Assembly: GCA_902702965.1 (NCBI GenBank)
Contig: CACRXP010000427.1
Location: 113,849 to 177,848, forward strand
From: Spirometra erinaceieuropaei
Lineage: Eukaryota > Platyhelminthes > Cestoda > Diphyllobothriidea > Diphyllobothriidae
Direction of reading: 5' to 3'
DNA length: 64,000 nt
Of the stretch, positions 1 to 12,984 are shown piece after piece. The notes under the pieces were generated by a model. It was given only the letters and a program-made list of their open reading frames with translations, made no database searches and was not told where the DNA came from. How positions within the stretch are numbered: position 1 is the stretch's first letter; each line of letters opens with the position of its first letter. The position numbers and the translations under genes were made by a program.

Positions 1-3000
1 CTCGCTACTTACGACCCAATTAAAATCAGGCCTAAACTACCAAGGCACGTTGGCTGCCGTAGCGTGAAAGGCAGGATGACGAGGTTCAGCCGGAAACGGT
101 TGCTTCCCCATACAAGTTTAATTGCACATTAGTGTGTGAGAAGTGGGGGTTGTGTTACGAGTACAAGCGTAGATCGGGGTAAGATGGCCGGCCAAGCACT
201 GCCCCAGCTGATTGGACCAAATCTTGTCGAGATAAGTTGCACAGTAAGAGCAACAATGCGTGAATCAACATTAACGCAACTAGCGGCGGTCGCCATGGTG
301 GAACGATGGACAAACTGCCAAGTACGTGCTGCAATAAATCACTCTTGTGGGCGCCAAACTCTAGGCAAAAGGCCAGAAATGCGATGAACGATGCATTGAT
401 GACAGGAGGGTGGGCGAAAACACCAGAAGTGCCTAAATATCCCTGAGTGGGAAATTTCTAGCTGTTCGTGAAACAATAAATTGCAAACTGTGCGTGCTCT
501 ACTAATTAGGGCAGTGTTGTTAAAACTCACGCAGTCAGAATGTGTTTTGTGATGGACGCACCTGGCATTGTACACACCTCTGACCTCATCCCAAAGAGGC
601 TGCGTTGAGTCTGCGTGAGTATGGAGCGCCTTGGGTGGAGGCTTTACAATGCCACGTGATTCACCGCGCCTAATGCCTTTATCTTTTGGCCGACACGCTC
701 TGATGGGCACTACCGCGTGCGTGAACAAGGAGGGATAGATTCCAAGGTAGCCTTACTCATGGCAACTGAGTGCATAGCTTCCTCACTATAACGGAGCTGA
801 CGCCCTTAAAATTACCGTAAAGTACTCGAAGTCAGGGCTCAGGAGATTGCCTGTTTAAGGGTTGAATAAGTTCTTTTCTTGAAACGAGGTTCAGACTGCA
901 GTCGCCGCCTCTTAAGGTGGCTCTTGTGGTACCTTTCACACGGTACATCAGAGCCGTAAGTGGGGCGGGGTGGGAAGGAGGGAGGGATTAATCTACGGAC
1001 TTACGCCAGATCTCTGGTCAGTTGGATTCAATTTACCGCCGTCACGAAATGAGGAAGACAGTGAGGTTGGTCTAACTCGGACATGTTTATTTAATTTTAG
1101 CGGCGCGCCAAGCGGCGGGATAACTTGGTCCCTTCTAGGGTTGGGCATTAGACACCAGTGACTCCATAATAAGACCATTATGCCAACCCTCTCTGATGAA
1201 AGACCAAAGAGTCACCTGGTCTGTGAAGCCTGGTTTAGGCGGAATTCGAGACTAGAGCATGTGTGGTACGCGAACGCACGACTTAGGTCTCTTTAGTCAT
1301 TGCCCCAGACGCCTTATCCAGACGTCTTCGCTCTACTTTTCCATTAAATTGTGGTAGATTTGGGTGTGCTATTGAAGACGGACAGGTCCTATTTGGTACC
1401 CTTGGCGTCTCTGGTAATTGGGAAGAAACTTTTTTCCAGGAAGATCCTTGGATAATAGTGTAATCGACTGTATTGATGCAACCAAAAGCCGATATAACTT
1501 AATTCGGTGGTGTCTTCCTTGCTCGAACACACTTTCAACAGGGGTGGCGTACTGTCGCTGTCCCGAATGCAGCCCGAGCGTTGCAGTCGGACATGCATAC
1601 GGCCATTCGCCAAATTAACAGTACGATCTTTGAGCAAATTAGGACAGCAGTCAACTTGGGAGGCCAATGTAACACTTGTTGTTCCGACACGGAGAGCACT
1701 GGTTAACGTCCACCCATTTTCCAGGTTACCCCCCGCTTTGCTCGGTTGCGAAGTGATCGTTAGCTTGTCGAAAACAAGGAAAACGATTAGAACGTAAAAG
1801 CAGACGAAAAGGCATGTTGCCGGAACTACTAATGACGCCAAACGATGTCATGAAACTCGTCAGTTAAGAGGAGGCATAGGGACATAGAACCTATCCCTTG
1901 GACTTAATGCTATATCGCCGTAGCGCAAAAATCCTAAGAAAGGCCACTCTGGCGCCCACACTTAATTGCACTCCGTCATATACACCTTGTATATCTGCTT
2001 GGACTCAAAGACCAGAGAATGGTTACAGGCTTAAAACGAGCGGTCCATCACATTAAAGTCGACATTATGATCCCGTTTGCATAGGCCGCACGTGTCGGCC
2101 CTTACAAGCGTAAGCCAGATCTGTCCCAAAAACAAAATTATCTAGTCATTTGGCCAGCGTGCAAATCAGGGTTTTCACTGCTGCTATAGGTTGAAATGCG
2201 AGAGCAGTGATCTCATTTTCTCTCGGTGGCTTTTATTTTGCAATAGGGGTAGTCTGAACCGGACATGAGACCGGAGACAGTGACTGACCAGGAATTTCAG
2301 TCATGCGTCACGCGTGCACCACAAGTGTGCATATATGTACACCGAGAGGCATGGTAGGGATTAGATAAGCATGGTTCTGTGTGTGTGCTAATGGCCTCTG
2401 AGGACCCAGGAAGGAAATATATGAAGCAGTAACTATGGTTGTGCGCAGTACGGGGCAGAGTCTTGACAGCAAGAATAAATAACATCGACTTGACACCGCT
2501 AACAGCCTATGAATTAATAACAAAATGACAATTGTCGACAGTAAACGTGGTTCGGAACACATGATCTTGAAAAAGGACAGGGCGGCTAATTACCTCAATC
2601 GGTTCTGATGGGCTGCAACAACTGCACATTCAGGCCTCCAAATATCAGTAGCAGTCAGAAATGTGACAGCTTTTTCAGCAATACAGCCAGTGAAGCAATC
2701 CAACAAAATGGCCGAATCCGGTAAGGTTCGAGGCGAATATAGACTGAGGAGTCATAAGGAGCAGTTTTAAAAGTAACCTGCAAATACTTTATCCTAGAGT
2801 AAGGAAAGCACGGATCATTTTTCGAGTCAGAGCCCCCTTAACGGCGTCCATGAAAAGTGTCGTTCCTCCAAAAACCATATGAAGATCTGAAGGTAATTTC
2901 ACATTATGATATCTGCAAACCGGGGTCTTATGGGGTGATCGTTCAAAACTTCTGATGGATGACAGGAAGAGGCTCTTAACTTACCTGGGGAGCGGTTGAA

Positions 3001-6000
3001 ACGCCGAAGGTCTGTTCATGTTAGTCACGAGATAGCAACAACATGAAGGTCTTTATACAGAAGAATTCCCCTTCACTTCACTGAAAGCTATCCTGAGAAA
3101 CTGACGTCCCACGTACCAAGTTGAACGATATAAATTAGCTACCGTCGCAAATAGTCCAGTCTGGCTGAGCGCCAATACTTCATACCTTCTCTAATCAAAT
3201 ATGATGACCCAAGGAACTGCAAGAACTAGAGAATGTGGAAAGAAGGCGTCTCGAACCATCTGCTTTCCTAATTTCACGCCAGTTGTACTGGCTGTGCTAT
3301 TTCTGAAAAAAACCTTACCAGCTGCGCCATTCTAACCTGTTGTTGATTGACTAGGCCAGCTTACGGCCACGGAAGTGACAAATTTTATAAAAATTGCTAG
3401 GACAGGTCTGCTATCGCGAAGCGCGCATTAGCTTGGGGTATTTTCTGATGTAGATTTAGGAAAGGATTTCAGCAGGCGGATGAAGACTGCTAAGCTAGCT
3501 TTAATACAACCTAATGCGCAGGCCAGATCTGCGTTATTCCGCTAAAGCACAGTCGCGCAACTCGGCTAACTTACAGCAGCAGGCTCACCTACAGAAACAA
3601 GCAAACTGCATATTTGTTCGATTTAATCAACCGGTAGGTGCAACAAAACTCCAGCCCCTAGTGTTCACGCCATTAACTGATTTCCCAACTTCACAACTTG
3701 CCATATTGGGTTGCCATCGTTTAGATGTATATCGAGTGTATGCACGTCATTATGGTTCTGGCGAGGCAGTTTTTCAGACCTCAGACTTGCAGACGAAATG
3801 TTGTGGAACCTGTAATAATGGCCTACGCAACATGCTGATGTCCTGAACAACACTGCAGCAAGAAATCGTGACTAAAAAGTACTGCGTCTCATTCATGTTG
3901 TTGCCGTGTCATACCGCACGCCGAATGGCTGTCAAACAGCGAAACGGGACTAAAGGCATCAACTACGCAAAACCAATGGGGTCTTTTTCTTGCCGTTAAC
4001 ATACGCCCTCCAGGAGGGTCTGCTTACAAAAGGATTGACAAGAAAGTCTATTCGCCCACACTGAGATGCACAGAAAAAGAAACCTTGACGGCACCTATGC
4101 GCTATCTCGAAGTTAGAAGCAACTGCAGACGCAGAGAACGAGTAGGTGGTTTGAGGGCAACGATGTGCTGGTATGTGATGGGAGGGTACGATTGCAAATT
4201 CTCTAGCAACGTGATTAGGCATGCTCTGCAAATGTTCACAAACCGTAATTTGATTCCTGGATTCAATGTCTACTGAAAAAGTAAATAGCGCAAACCGAAA
4301 CCCCCCGCACCCCAGCCTGAAGCCCTTATGGGTTGAATGGGTACAATAATCAACAGTTTGGAGCACAAACGTCCGAGTAGGGGGGGGGAGGGATACTACA
4401 CGTTAACAGACCAGGGCTCCATGTCACAATTAGTTGGTTAATTACGCTTGACTGAGTAAGAATGGAGCCGCCTAATAAAGCTGAACAGCCAAAATATAAT
4501 GAGGGGATTAGACAAAGCGAACACTAAGCACGGCCTCGAAATGGCGTAAAGTTCATCTCAGCAACGGGCTTATTGCTACCACGACAGGGTCCATTCTTCC
4601 ATGCAGGGGTATTGCCATTTTGTGATCAATTCCTTGTGGTCCTTAGACAATCGCGGAAGTGGCGTCGAACTGAACTAGCCTAGACGACTTACAACGCATA
4701 AGGAAACAAAGACCCCAGGGATTTTCGACGAAGGCAATCACATGGTAGAGTGGTCGCTGTGAGTTCCATGAAGCAGTTTTAAGAATGGGCGTGCAGATTA
4801 AAACTCAACAAGCCTGTAGCAAAGCTGCATCCACCGCCAGCATAATGGATCTAGCATCCTGCACTTCAGGCAGCACTATGCCAACCGTGCAAAAGTCAGG
4901 GCCTTACGAGATGGATTAAGTTCACTTGGCCAGAGAAAACCCAACACTTACTGGAAAGGATCACAAAAATGACACCGTTGGCACTTTTCTGGTCAGTGAA
5001 GAACGCATTAACACTCTAACAAGCCGGACAACTTGTCCTGCCCAGTAGCTGATTATTATCACCAATCAGCCTACCTCTGACTTCCCTTCAAATGGTTTCA
5101 GTCGGATCCGGCAATCTTAGCTGACAGGGACGACAAGATAGTAGAGTACTCTGCAGACATATTTGCACGAGGCCGTTTCAGTAAGTCAAGATGATAAATT
5201 TCCCTCGTCATAAGAGCAAATTGCGGCTGAGGATCTATACCAGGGATTACTGGTAAGTCATTGCTAGCTGGTGCGGGGGGCATGCCGACTGGGTGAAAAT
5301 GAGGATATGAGGACGGGGAAATTAAAAAGCCCCAATTGAAGCTTTCTGACTAAGGTATGTTTGCGGTTCCACATAACGGGTGTCCAGTACCCTAAATGAC
5401 AGAATAGACCTTCTTAAACATTCCTCCTAATCGAGGCCACACTCAAGATCAGGCGCACGGCTCTGTGGAGCTAACACAACAGCGCGTGTTTTCTGAGGTT
5501 ATGCAGCACCAAAAGACGTATGATGAGATCTGTACGGTAGGCAGCAATAGTAGCTTGATAGGGGGCATAGTTAGAGCAAACAGAGTCACAGCAAGCGCCT
5601 GCCTCCATCCAACCCCCTTATCAGTGATAGCATAAAGTCGTACTGAGTTCAGCAGTTACATCACCTACAACCGTTTCGGCCAACCATACGGGAGGGGGAA
5701 TGGCAGCACGCTCGCCCACGGGGTAAGGTTGTGTGTAAGTTACTTCAGTCAGAAGGGAACAACCAGTTGAGTGTCGGCAGGCATAGAGAAGGCTTATTTC
5801 CAGGCCGGCTACTGCATCCATAGAAACATGATGCGAGAGATACGAATGATACCCAAGTCTCCCCTATAATTATAAAATGCGACTTTGAGAACCAAAATAT
5901 AAAACATGCGATCTAATTCACTGGCAAGTAACCCCTGCCCGCCTCCGGGGTTGCTGTGGTCACTGTCATCGTGAAAGTCCTTAAGCCACTTAATACGGTC

Positions 6001-7042
6001 GTTCCTTTGGCTCAGTCGAGTAATAATTCGGCATAGAATCAACGTAACTAAAACATATACGAACTCGCAGACTCCTATACAGCTTGCTGTTATTACGTGT
6101 CAAGATCTTTAAGCAAGGCGACATCTGGGCCATTTGATAAAGATGGGTAGGAGTGGCAGTGGACTTCCATGATGATCCTACTGGTTTGAAAAATCTGCCA
6201 GTACAGTTGGGGCGGACAAGCAGGGCGTGACTCAATACGTTGCACTGAAAACGTGGTCATATTTACAAAAAGGGGTGTTTTCTGTTTACTTTAAAGGCAC
6301 AGAATGAATAGCCACATGTGTACTGATGTCCTGCAACGGCAACAACAAATCAGCCAGGAGATGAAGGAGAAGGGCAGTTGATGTATTCGGCGTCCCTCTC
6401 ACCCCCCTCCCCCTGTCCCCCACTTTGGATCGGACAGCAGTGTTCGCCCTCGCGTCCGCCTACCTGTGCGAGATTCTGCATCCCCCGTGTGCGCCGACTT
6501 GCTGCAGTTCCGGAGAGCAAACGGACGGAGGGATGGAGAGAGGCAGAGAGAACAGCACCAGAACACCATCACCGACAGGCAACTGCTGCCCACCTTCCGA
6601 GCCGATTGGGGTATGCGTGGGACATCGCTTGGGCAAAAAGCGGAGTCCGACGCTTGAGGGTGGCAACAGAGGGCGCGCCGTCTGCCGACGCCCCGCAGCC
6701 GTCAGCTACGGTCTTGGGTAATCAACGAACAGTTAGTGATTGCCTAGCACCTTTCAAAAAGTGGCTACTACCTAGGCACTGGTGGCTCTAGCAAGGCGCT
6801 ACATCTAAGTTCTTAATGTTCGTCTAGTCTGGAAGGTAGCCAAGCGATTGGATAACCCTTACTTCTCTTCAGGACTATGGGTTAGAGAGTGAAGTGTTTC
6901 TTCCCCAAGTTGAACTTATTGCACCTCTCCCCCAAGTGAAATCTGGGTCAATTAGGTCTAGTTTGTGTAGCGTGAGGAACCAGGACGTGTTTGCAAGCGC
7001 GGAGGAGGCTTTGCACCAAGCCAATCACTGACTCTGCGCCTA
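1..7042. other. Intergenic sequence without supported genes
   Basis: The open frames here (the longest are about 130-150 codons at 339-728, 1389-1841 and 3959-4366, all minus strand) show no domain, no convincing splice-site pairing and no protein-like composition. A G-run lies at 4380-4388. A GC-rich stretch at about 6390-6720 stands out from its surroundings and opens in several frames at once, as GC-rich non-coding DNA does. I see no RNA gene. Confidence 0.5.
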
Positions 7043-8016
7043 CGGTCAATAACCGATCTCATGAAATGTTATCAGAAATTCCGAAATGTGTTTCTGATCA
7101 GAAAAAAATACCTGGGTGGGGTTAAAGCATCGGTTGGCGTGCAGCATAACCCCATGATATTCCAGGTACACCAGGACGTTGGCTTTGAATCAATTCCTTT
7201 CCAGCTGTTTGCAAAAACCACACAGTAAAAAATGATTAAGTACTAGGGGCTTTTCCAGTGCCTTCCCGTACCCTCAAAAATCCGAGCATACTTTGCAGAA
7301 AGCATGTACAAAAATATCATCCCTTGTACTCATTTGGTAGATAGTAACTTCTCCTTCTTTAACTTTTATGCACAAAAGAGGGGTATATTTAGATTATAAA
7401 AAATTCCTCTGAATCTCGAATAATTTTGTGCCCCGTCTGCCGACACATTTGCGTTTAGAGCTTTCAGACTACAAGTTTTATGTCTAGCGCATAAGTAAAA
7501 TCATACCATTCCAGTAATAAGACACCATACGTGACTCATAAAATTTTGCAGTGGATGTGGATTATGTTGCATACTTCATGAGGAGCGTTAGTAAACGGAT
7601 AAGTGCGGTGTTATTTGAGTGGTGGTTGCGCGGTCCTAAAAATTCTATAATTCTTTCTTTAAAACCAGAAGATACACTAGGTTCGAGTATAAACGTTAAG
7701 GACGTGATTCGCTACCAAGCGAGTGAAAAAAGAATATGTTTTTGCCTGTTTACTATAAGGTATAGTTGTATTTATAATGTGATCGAAAATCAATAGAAAA
7801 AGTGCACACTAGTTAAGTGGCCATTTTTTGCCAAGTGGGGTTTTTGTAGGCGTCCGAAAGGGAATACATTTGAAATCCAACACCTTGGTCTGTTTGAAAT
7901 ATTGTCGGATTGTGCTGCGCGATAATCAACACCATAAACCTACTTAGGTAATCATTCCTAATTGAAAACGCATCTCAGGATTTCGGTTAACATTTCATGA
8001 GATCGGTCACTGTCTG
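7043..8016. mobile_element. Palindromic MITE-like element, copy 1
   Basis: This copy is about 974 bp. Its left end (TA, then CGGTCAATAACCGATCTCATG) and right end (CATGAGATCGGTCACTGTCTG, then TA) are inverted relatives of each other. The inverted similarity continues inward through much of each half: for example, the segment around 7200-7240 (AAACCACACAG...) is echoed in reverse near 7800-7860. It is alignable along its length with the copies at 40057-41042 and 44547-45467. It has no transposase or other credible coding sequence; the 81-codon frame at 7551-7796 lies inside the right half and is not conserved. The TA flanks and the inverted ends suggest a non-autonomous Tc1/mariner-type element, which is an inference. 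Confidence 0.65.
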
Positions 8017-8018
8017 TA

Positions 8019-11000
8019 TCTCGTCGTCTTGCCAATGGAACAGGGACGTGGTTACAGAAAACAAAGTTGATGTCGTGCAAGTAGTCCCCGCCATCGACCA
8101 AATCATGCACACATCACCGCTGCCTTCTCTGGCAGCGGTAGGTCCCGTTGATCCCGAAGGGAAAACTGCCAAAATAGTCAGTGGCGTGCGCTGTCCAATT
8201 TCCGGACTAGAGGTTTAAAAATTGCGTCAATCGGACATTTGTCTTGTGGTCAACGAGGACTGTTAATTTCCGGTCGGCGCATTGGTGACTTACGCGTGAA
8301 CTGGGGCACGGCGGACGAGGCTCCTGCAGCATCGACCCCGCTTTCGCTCCCCATAGCCATCGCATTTCAAGGTCAAGACAGGGTGAAAACGACCGGACAT
8401 GTGTGCAGGCAAGGTGCCTGACCCAGCATAAAGTCCCGTGTCTACGAGCGCCGCACACGTACCACCCCTTCACTAGGCAGACTCCTTTGCGCGGGAGGGG
8501 GGCTGTCCTGAGGCTACATTAAACGTAAGCCACTACGACCTGACCCTCAGTGGGGAGGACCCAATTACGCAATCAGTTGGTGACTTTCCAGGAGAAAACT
8601 TTGACTCCTTGTGACAATTTAAGGGCGCGTCAGCTTTATCACAGTGAACGCTGCGTTGGTGTATCCGCCTCTATCAGATTCTATCTGGTGTGACAGTTAG
8701 ACTTCAGGCATACGCGACAGGTAGGCGAATTTAACGCGCGGTTAATGTGCATACGGCCTTGTCATAATTCAATTGTCGATATAAGCATGCTTAAAACAAC
8801 TGTCACCGAATGACAACCAAATAGAATGAGCATACAGAAAATCGTTCTACCAATACGGATGCCAGTTAAAAGACTAGGTGTCCTGCTATACGACATAACC
8901 GGCGAAGGTTAGGAGCATCGGGTGTTTCAGTGTACCCTATGTGGCCTTTCAAGGCGCCTGAGCTACGAGGATAGCGTCTAGGATAGGGGAGATAGTGAGG
9001 TCGACTCTCAGCGCCTTAAATTATCATGGTGCGTCGGAAGCCGTGGCTTGGGTAGTTGCCAACTGACGATTGAACCGGGCCGAGCAGCCACCCAGTATGC
9101 GTCTGTGTACAGCGGCAGACTGGTGGACTGAAAGTCAGGCCGCAATGACTCCTCTTTGATGTTGCCTCTATTTTACTCTCACGGATGTGAGTTCCGGGCC
9201 GCCCATTCCCTCGGTGTGAAATCCTGGTGTTGCGTGGAGGGCCAAATCGTGTACGTGGTGGGTGCAGTCGGGCTCTCTAGTTCTGTCAGTCACTGCGCCC
9301 AATCCCGCCTCCGGTCTTCTTCAGAGTGTCTGGACGCCGGGTCCAGGAGGGTGCGGGGAAGGAAGGAATGCGGTAGATGCAACGTAGGTTTGCCGGTGTT
9401 ACCCCAAATTCAATACCGCCGCCGCCCCGCTGGCGGCGACGAAGAGGCCTGCTCAAAATCCGATCGGACACAATCCGTCAGGACACCAAGGTGACCTACG
9501 CGGCTGGAGAAGGGAGTCAGACACATTGCCTGCTACCATTGATCATGGACGGTGGATGAACCATATGGGTCATCAAGTAAACCTACTAGAACGGACTTGG
9601 CTATGGTAGCACCAAATGGACACTAATCTAAGTCTTAGGGTTAGACCGAGGTGTGGAATGACGCATTAATTAAGCTGCATTTTGATTTACGAAGTATATA
9701 ACATGACTTCTTGTGAACCTCGTCGGATGCAATGTATAAAATCACATAGTTGGTCGGTGTGGCTTGGAGAACACGCAGATAATCGAGTGACTTTAAATGT
9801 ATTTAACTGTCTTACAAGAGGGACGGAGGGAACCCAAGCGCGTCAACAGACACAGTAAGCACGCAACGAATCTTTCCCAGGTAGTAAGAAGGAGCCCCCT
9901 GCGGTGAAAGGAGAAACCGCAGTGAGTACAGAAGTATTCATTTGGCCAGCAGTTAGCAAGGCTGCAGTTCTTGACGCTCGGGGGAAACATCACAAAACAA
10001 TGATAAAAAGTCAGGCCGACTAAGGTCTGCACCTGCTCCGCACCTCTGCAAAGTAATCGAACTGGAGCCGTACCACTAACGTTGACGGAATTCGGACTCG
10101 ACCTGTCAATTTCCGTCGGTCAGTTTGATTAACAAGAGCATATGTAAGCAGAGGAGACGAAAGACGTTAGTTCTGAGGAAGTGTTCCGTAAAGGCCGATA
10201 ACTCCGAACAAAACACCATGAGGAGAAAAATAAAAGAGAGAAAGGTGACATGGCCTGTTTAACTTCTACACAATTTCATAGTTGATTCAGAGGGTCTCCA
10301 AGAACTAGCTTCCAAAAAAGAGCAGACAGCGACCTTGAGTTATCTTGGAAGATGAGCGAAATTTGTTAGGCAGCCGAGGCCAGTGCCGTCGAAAGCTTTT
10401 AAACTAGAGGATCTAATCAGCATGCGTTATAGAGAACGGAGTATCATATGCCAAAAATCGTGAGGCTGACAGAAGAATATGGAATGGACGGCAGAAAATG
10501 GAAGCAACGACTTGGTCCTCACATGTAATTTGCCGAAATGGAAGGCAATTACAGGGAACGTACCCTCTTTTAAAATAGAAAATACTTTCTAAAACGCATT
10601 AGCTGACAAGTGTCATTGTATTCGTAATAGCATTAATGGATCAACTACCTTCACGACGCCCGAATTTTAAATCTATACGTACATGTGGGTTCTATTAACG
10701 TGTATAATATTAGATATGTGAGGTAGAAGCGGGGGAGGGGTTGAGTAAGCTTATTACAACAAATACAGCCGGTTCTACCACAGCAACTACTATCTGGAAT
10801 ATCGAAGGGGACTCGAGAAGGCAAGAACTTGATGGTAACTGGGAGATACTTGAAATTAGGATTGATTTTTAAAGAATCAAGGGAAATCGACAAATCACCA
10901 TATCAGGAGAATGGGAGAAGTGAATGTCTACCAAAGCGAGTTGTCGAGAGTAACCAGGTGCATTAAACAGGGTTGGACTAACACTTAGGGGCACGCTCAG

Positions 11001-11618
11001 AGAGGAACAAAGGGCTTAACGGGCAGGAGCCATCGTCCATTTGCTGTATCCATGTGTTTCGTTTTGCTTGACAATCATCCTTTTGTCGGTAGAAGTTCCC
11101 TAAATAACCCCTATTGGCGCTAAGCACAGGTTTATATTCTTTTTTCCTGACACGAAAGTCAGTACTAGGGTATCTGCATCGTGTCGAGGCTCTTCATCTA
11201 TGTCGCAAGAGCTCCGACATGCGATCTTCTCAGATATGCTAAATCAGTAGCCATGCCGACTGTCTACCTCTGGCGCCTGCAACACTAACGCATACACACA
11301 CGTTTGGTCGGCCACTGGGCCTCCATGCATGAAGTGACCCAACGCACACACAAGTTGAAGCACTTTTTCTCACCTTACGCCTATAAAAACGATAAACCAT
11401 ACAGATACTTCCCCCTGAGGCATGACTGAAAACTGTTGATACACATACTGGGCTCAGCAACGGTCACTGCCACATGAGACCGCAATGATGGGTTTTGGGA
11501 GTAACGAGTCATTGCTAGTGATGTTCACCCTGGGTCTCCTGTTAGATAAGACTCGGTCCTGGTTAAGGAACACTCACTGTCTTACACGCACACCCCGAGC
11601 AAGGTCATTTAGACTTAC
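8019..11618. other. Intergenic sequence; no supported gene
   Basis: I searched the minus strand for the missing last exon of UTP14 (a Pro-Phe block followed by a Trp-Asn block) and did not find it. The GC-rich patch at about 9200-9560 opens in overlapping frames on both strands without any recognisable domain. A 9-bp stem with a six-base loop sits at 8116-8139. Nothing else could be supported. Confidence 0.45.
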
Positions 11619-12059
11619 CAAGTGTTTTTTGAGATCCGCATTGACGCGCTCACGGATTATCACCTTAGCACGGCGAGCGTCCTTCCGCTTCCGCTTCGGC
11701 GCTTTTATCGCAAAACGCTTGCGCAGGGCCTCGTCCTGAGCCTCTGTGCCTGGGCCGGTCCATCTGTTCCATCCAGGCATAAAGGGATCCACGTTTTTTG
11801 GTGCCTCCTCCTCCTCCACCTCGAGCTTCTCCTTTTGAAACTGTTTGGCCAAGTCTGCGTCTTCACCACAGGCCTCTTGAAGAGCGCTGAAAAATTGTTC
11901 GTCCGGAGAATCGAGATCTGCCTTGGCAGAGAGGTCCTCGTCGGCGCCTGTCTTCTCTGTCCGACCGAGCAGGTCGTCTGAGGCAAGAGTAGAAAGGAGG
12001 GTTGAGGGCTGTGGAGCTGAAATGCCATCTGTCTTTTCGGGTGTTTTCTGTTCTTCAAC
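11619..12059 (-). CDS. UTP14: UTP14, C-terminal region exon (SSU processome protein)
   Basis: Utp14 is a nucleolar component of the U3 snoRNP / small-subunit processome, needed for 18S rRNA maturation; in yeast it activates the helicase Dhr1. This 441-nt exon encodes 147 residues. They include an acidic stretch with PDEQFFSALQEA, then KNVDPFMPGWNRWTG, then RKRFAIKAPKRKRKDAR and VIIRER. This matches the order of the conserved Utp14 C-terminal region: acidic segment, D-x-x-x-P-GW-x-x-W-x-G, RF-x-IKAP, VII-x-E. The acceptor (pyrimidine-rich, ending GCAAACAG) precedes base 12059 and the donor G|GTAAGT follows base 11619. Both boundaries are phase 0, so the downstream in-frame stop at 11574 is intronic. 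The family's final block after VII-x-E must lie on another exon to the left, which I could not find. Confidence 0.85.
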
Positions 12060-12984
12060 CTGTTTGCGGTGTAAAAAGTGTTTGGAGAGATCACTATTGA
12101 ACATAAATAAAGGAACAGATAATGAAAAGGGTCCGTAAATGAAAAACTGCGCTTAGGGTTGAAGAAACATGCGAGGTGGAAAAGCGTCAAAAAAAACAAA
12201 AAAGAAGTCTCAGGTTTAGTTCCAACATGCCAGAAATCTAAAACGGTGGGAAGTAGGTAGATAAAGGAACTGCACGGTGAAGTTGAAGTCGTCCTCTTAG
12301 TCGATTTTCCACTGACAAGTGATTTTGGTAGAGATGGAGTGCTGGAGTGAGTTGCTGTCGTGGATTCGTAACCCATCAAGTCTGCCAGATACACCTGAGC
12401 CTGGTAGTCATCTGGTGGATTATATATTGATTGTTTAGGAAATCCTGCTTCGGCGGTCAGCTTACTGTATCAGAATTGGTAGATTCCATACGCTATAGTT
12501 GGCTGGGCTGGTAATTTGATCCAAATAAGATTAAACTCACGGGCCGCAGTGGGGCCTTATAGCTCAGGTGGTTAGAGAGTTGGTTGTCTTCAAGCCTTTC
12601 CTCTTTTCTCGTGGGTTCAAATACATCCGAGACCTCCGCGGTTTACACAAATGAGTCAAGTAAAGAGTGAACTTAGTCAGAAGCTGGACGACAAAGATGC
12701 AGTATACCGAGACAGCAGCTCTTTCAAGCCTGTTCAATGCCATCTTCGGCACCTCACCACCCGGTCGTAATAGGACAGGGACAAACTGCTCTGAGACGTC
12801 AGACGGAACAGTGTTTATAGAACAATTACATTAAATGAATTAGCTCCGTAAAAGCACAGAAGCGCACCTGGAGTTTAAGCGGCATGCAAAATTTTTAAAT
12901 AGTTATTACTGTAATTTCATAAGTAACAACGTCGTTGTTAAGTTGGCTTCGTCAACAGATCGGAGGCCGGATGGCAAACCATAC
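12060..12984 (-). other. UTP14 intron (phase 0, 925 nt)
   Basis: Bounded on the minus strand by donor AAG|GTATGG at 12985/12984 and acceptor GCAAACAG|GTT at 12060/12059. Both flanking exons are in phase 0, so they join without a frame change. The intron contains, in antisense orientation, a tRNA-like segment with pol III box similarity (12552-12640). Confidence 0.75.
12552..12640 (+). repeat. tRNA-like / tRNA-derived SINE-like segment
   Basis: An A-box-like TAGCTCAGGTGG lies at 12560-12571 and a degenerate B-box-like GGTTCAAATAC at 12614-12624, in tRNA-like order and spacing. The T-arm bases do not pair and no clean anticodon stem forms, so a functional tRNA is unlikely. A tRNA-derived SINE head or a tRNA pseudogene inside the UTP14 intron is the better reading. 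No 3' tail was recognised. Confidence 0.35.

Noticed and set aside
1389..1841. 150-codon minus-strand frame with a hydrophobic N-terminus
   Set aside because: No domain, no splice support, and another frame on the opposite strand is open over much of the same region. A frame of this length is not surprising at this base composition.
3959..4366. 135-codon minus-strand frame
   Set aside because: Cys/His/Ser/Arg-rich without any regular spacing of metal ligands; no similarity recognised; opposite strand also open.
6378..6791. 137-codon plus-strand frame in GC-rich DNA
   Set aside because: At least four overlapping frames on both strands are open here, which is what GC-rich, stop-poor DNA gives without coding.
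11705..12394. 229-codon minus-strand frame overlapping UTP14
   Set aside because: It overlaps the UTP14 exon in another frame; the exon frame carries the family motifs, this one does not.
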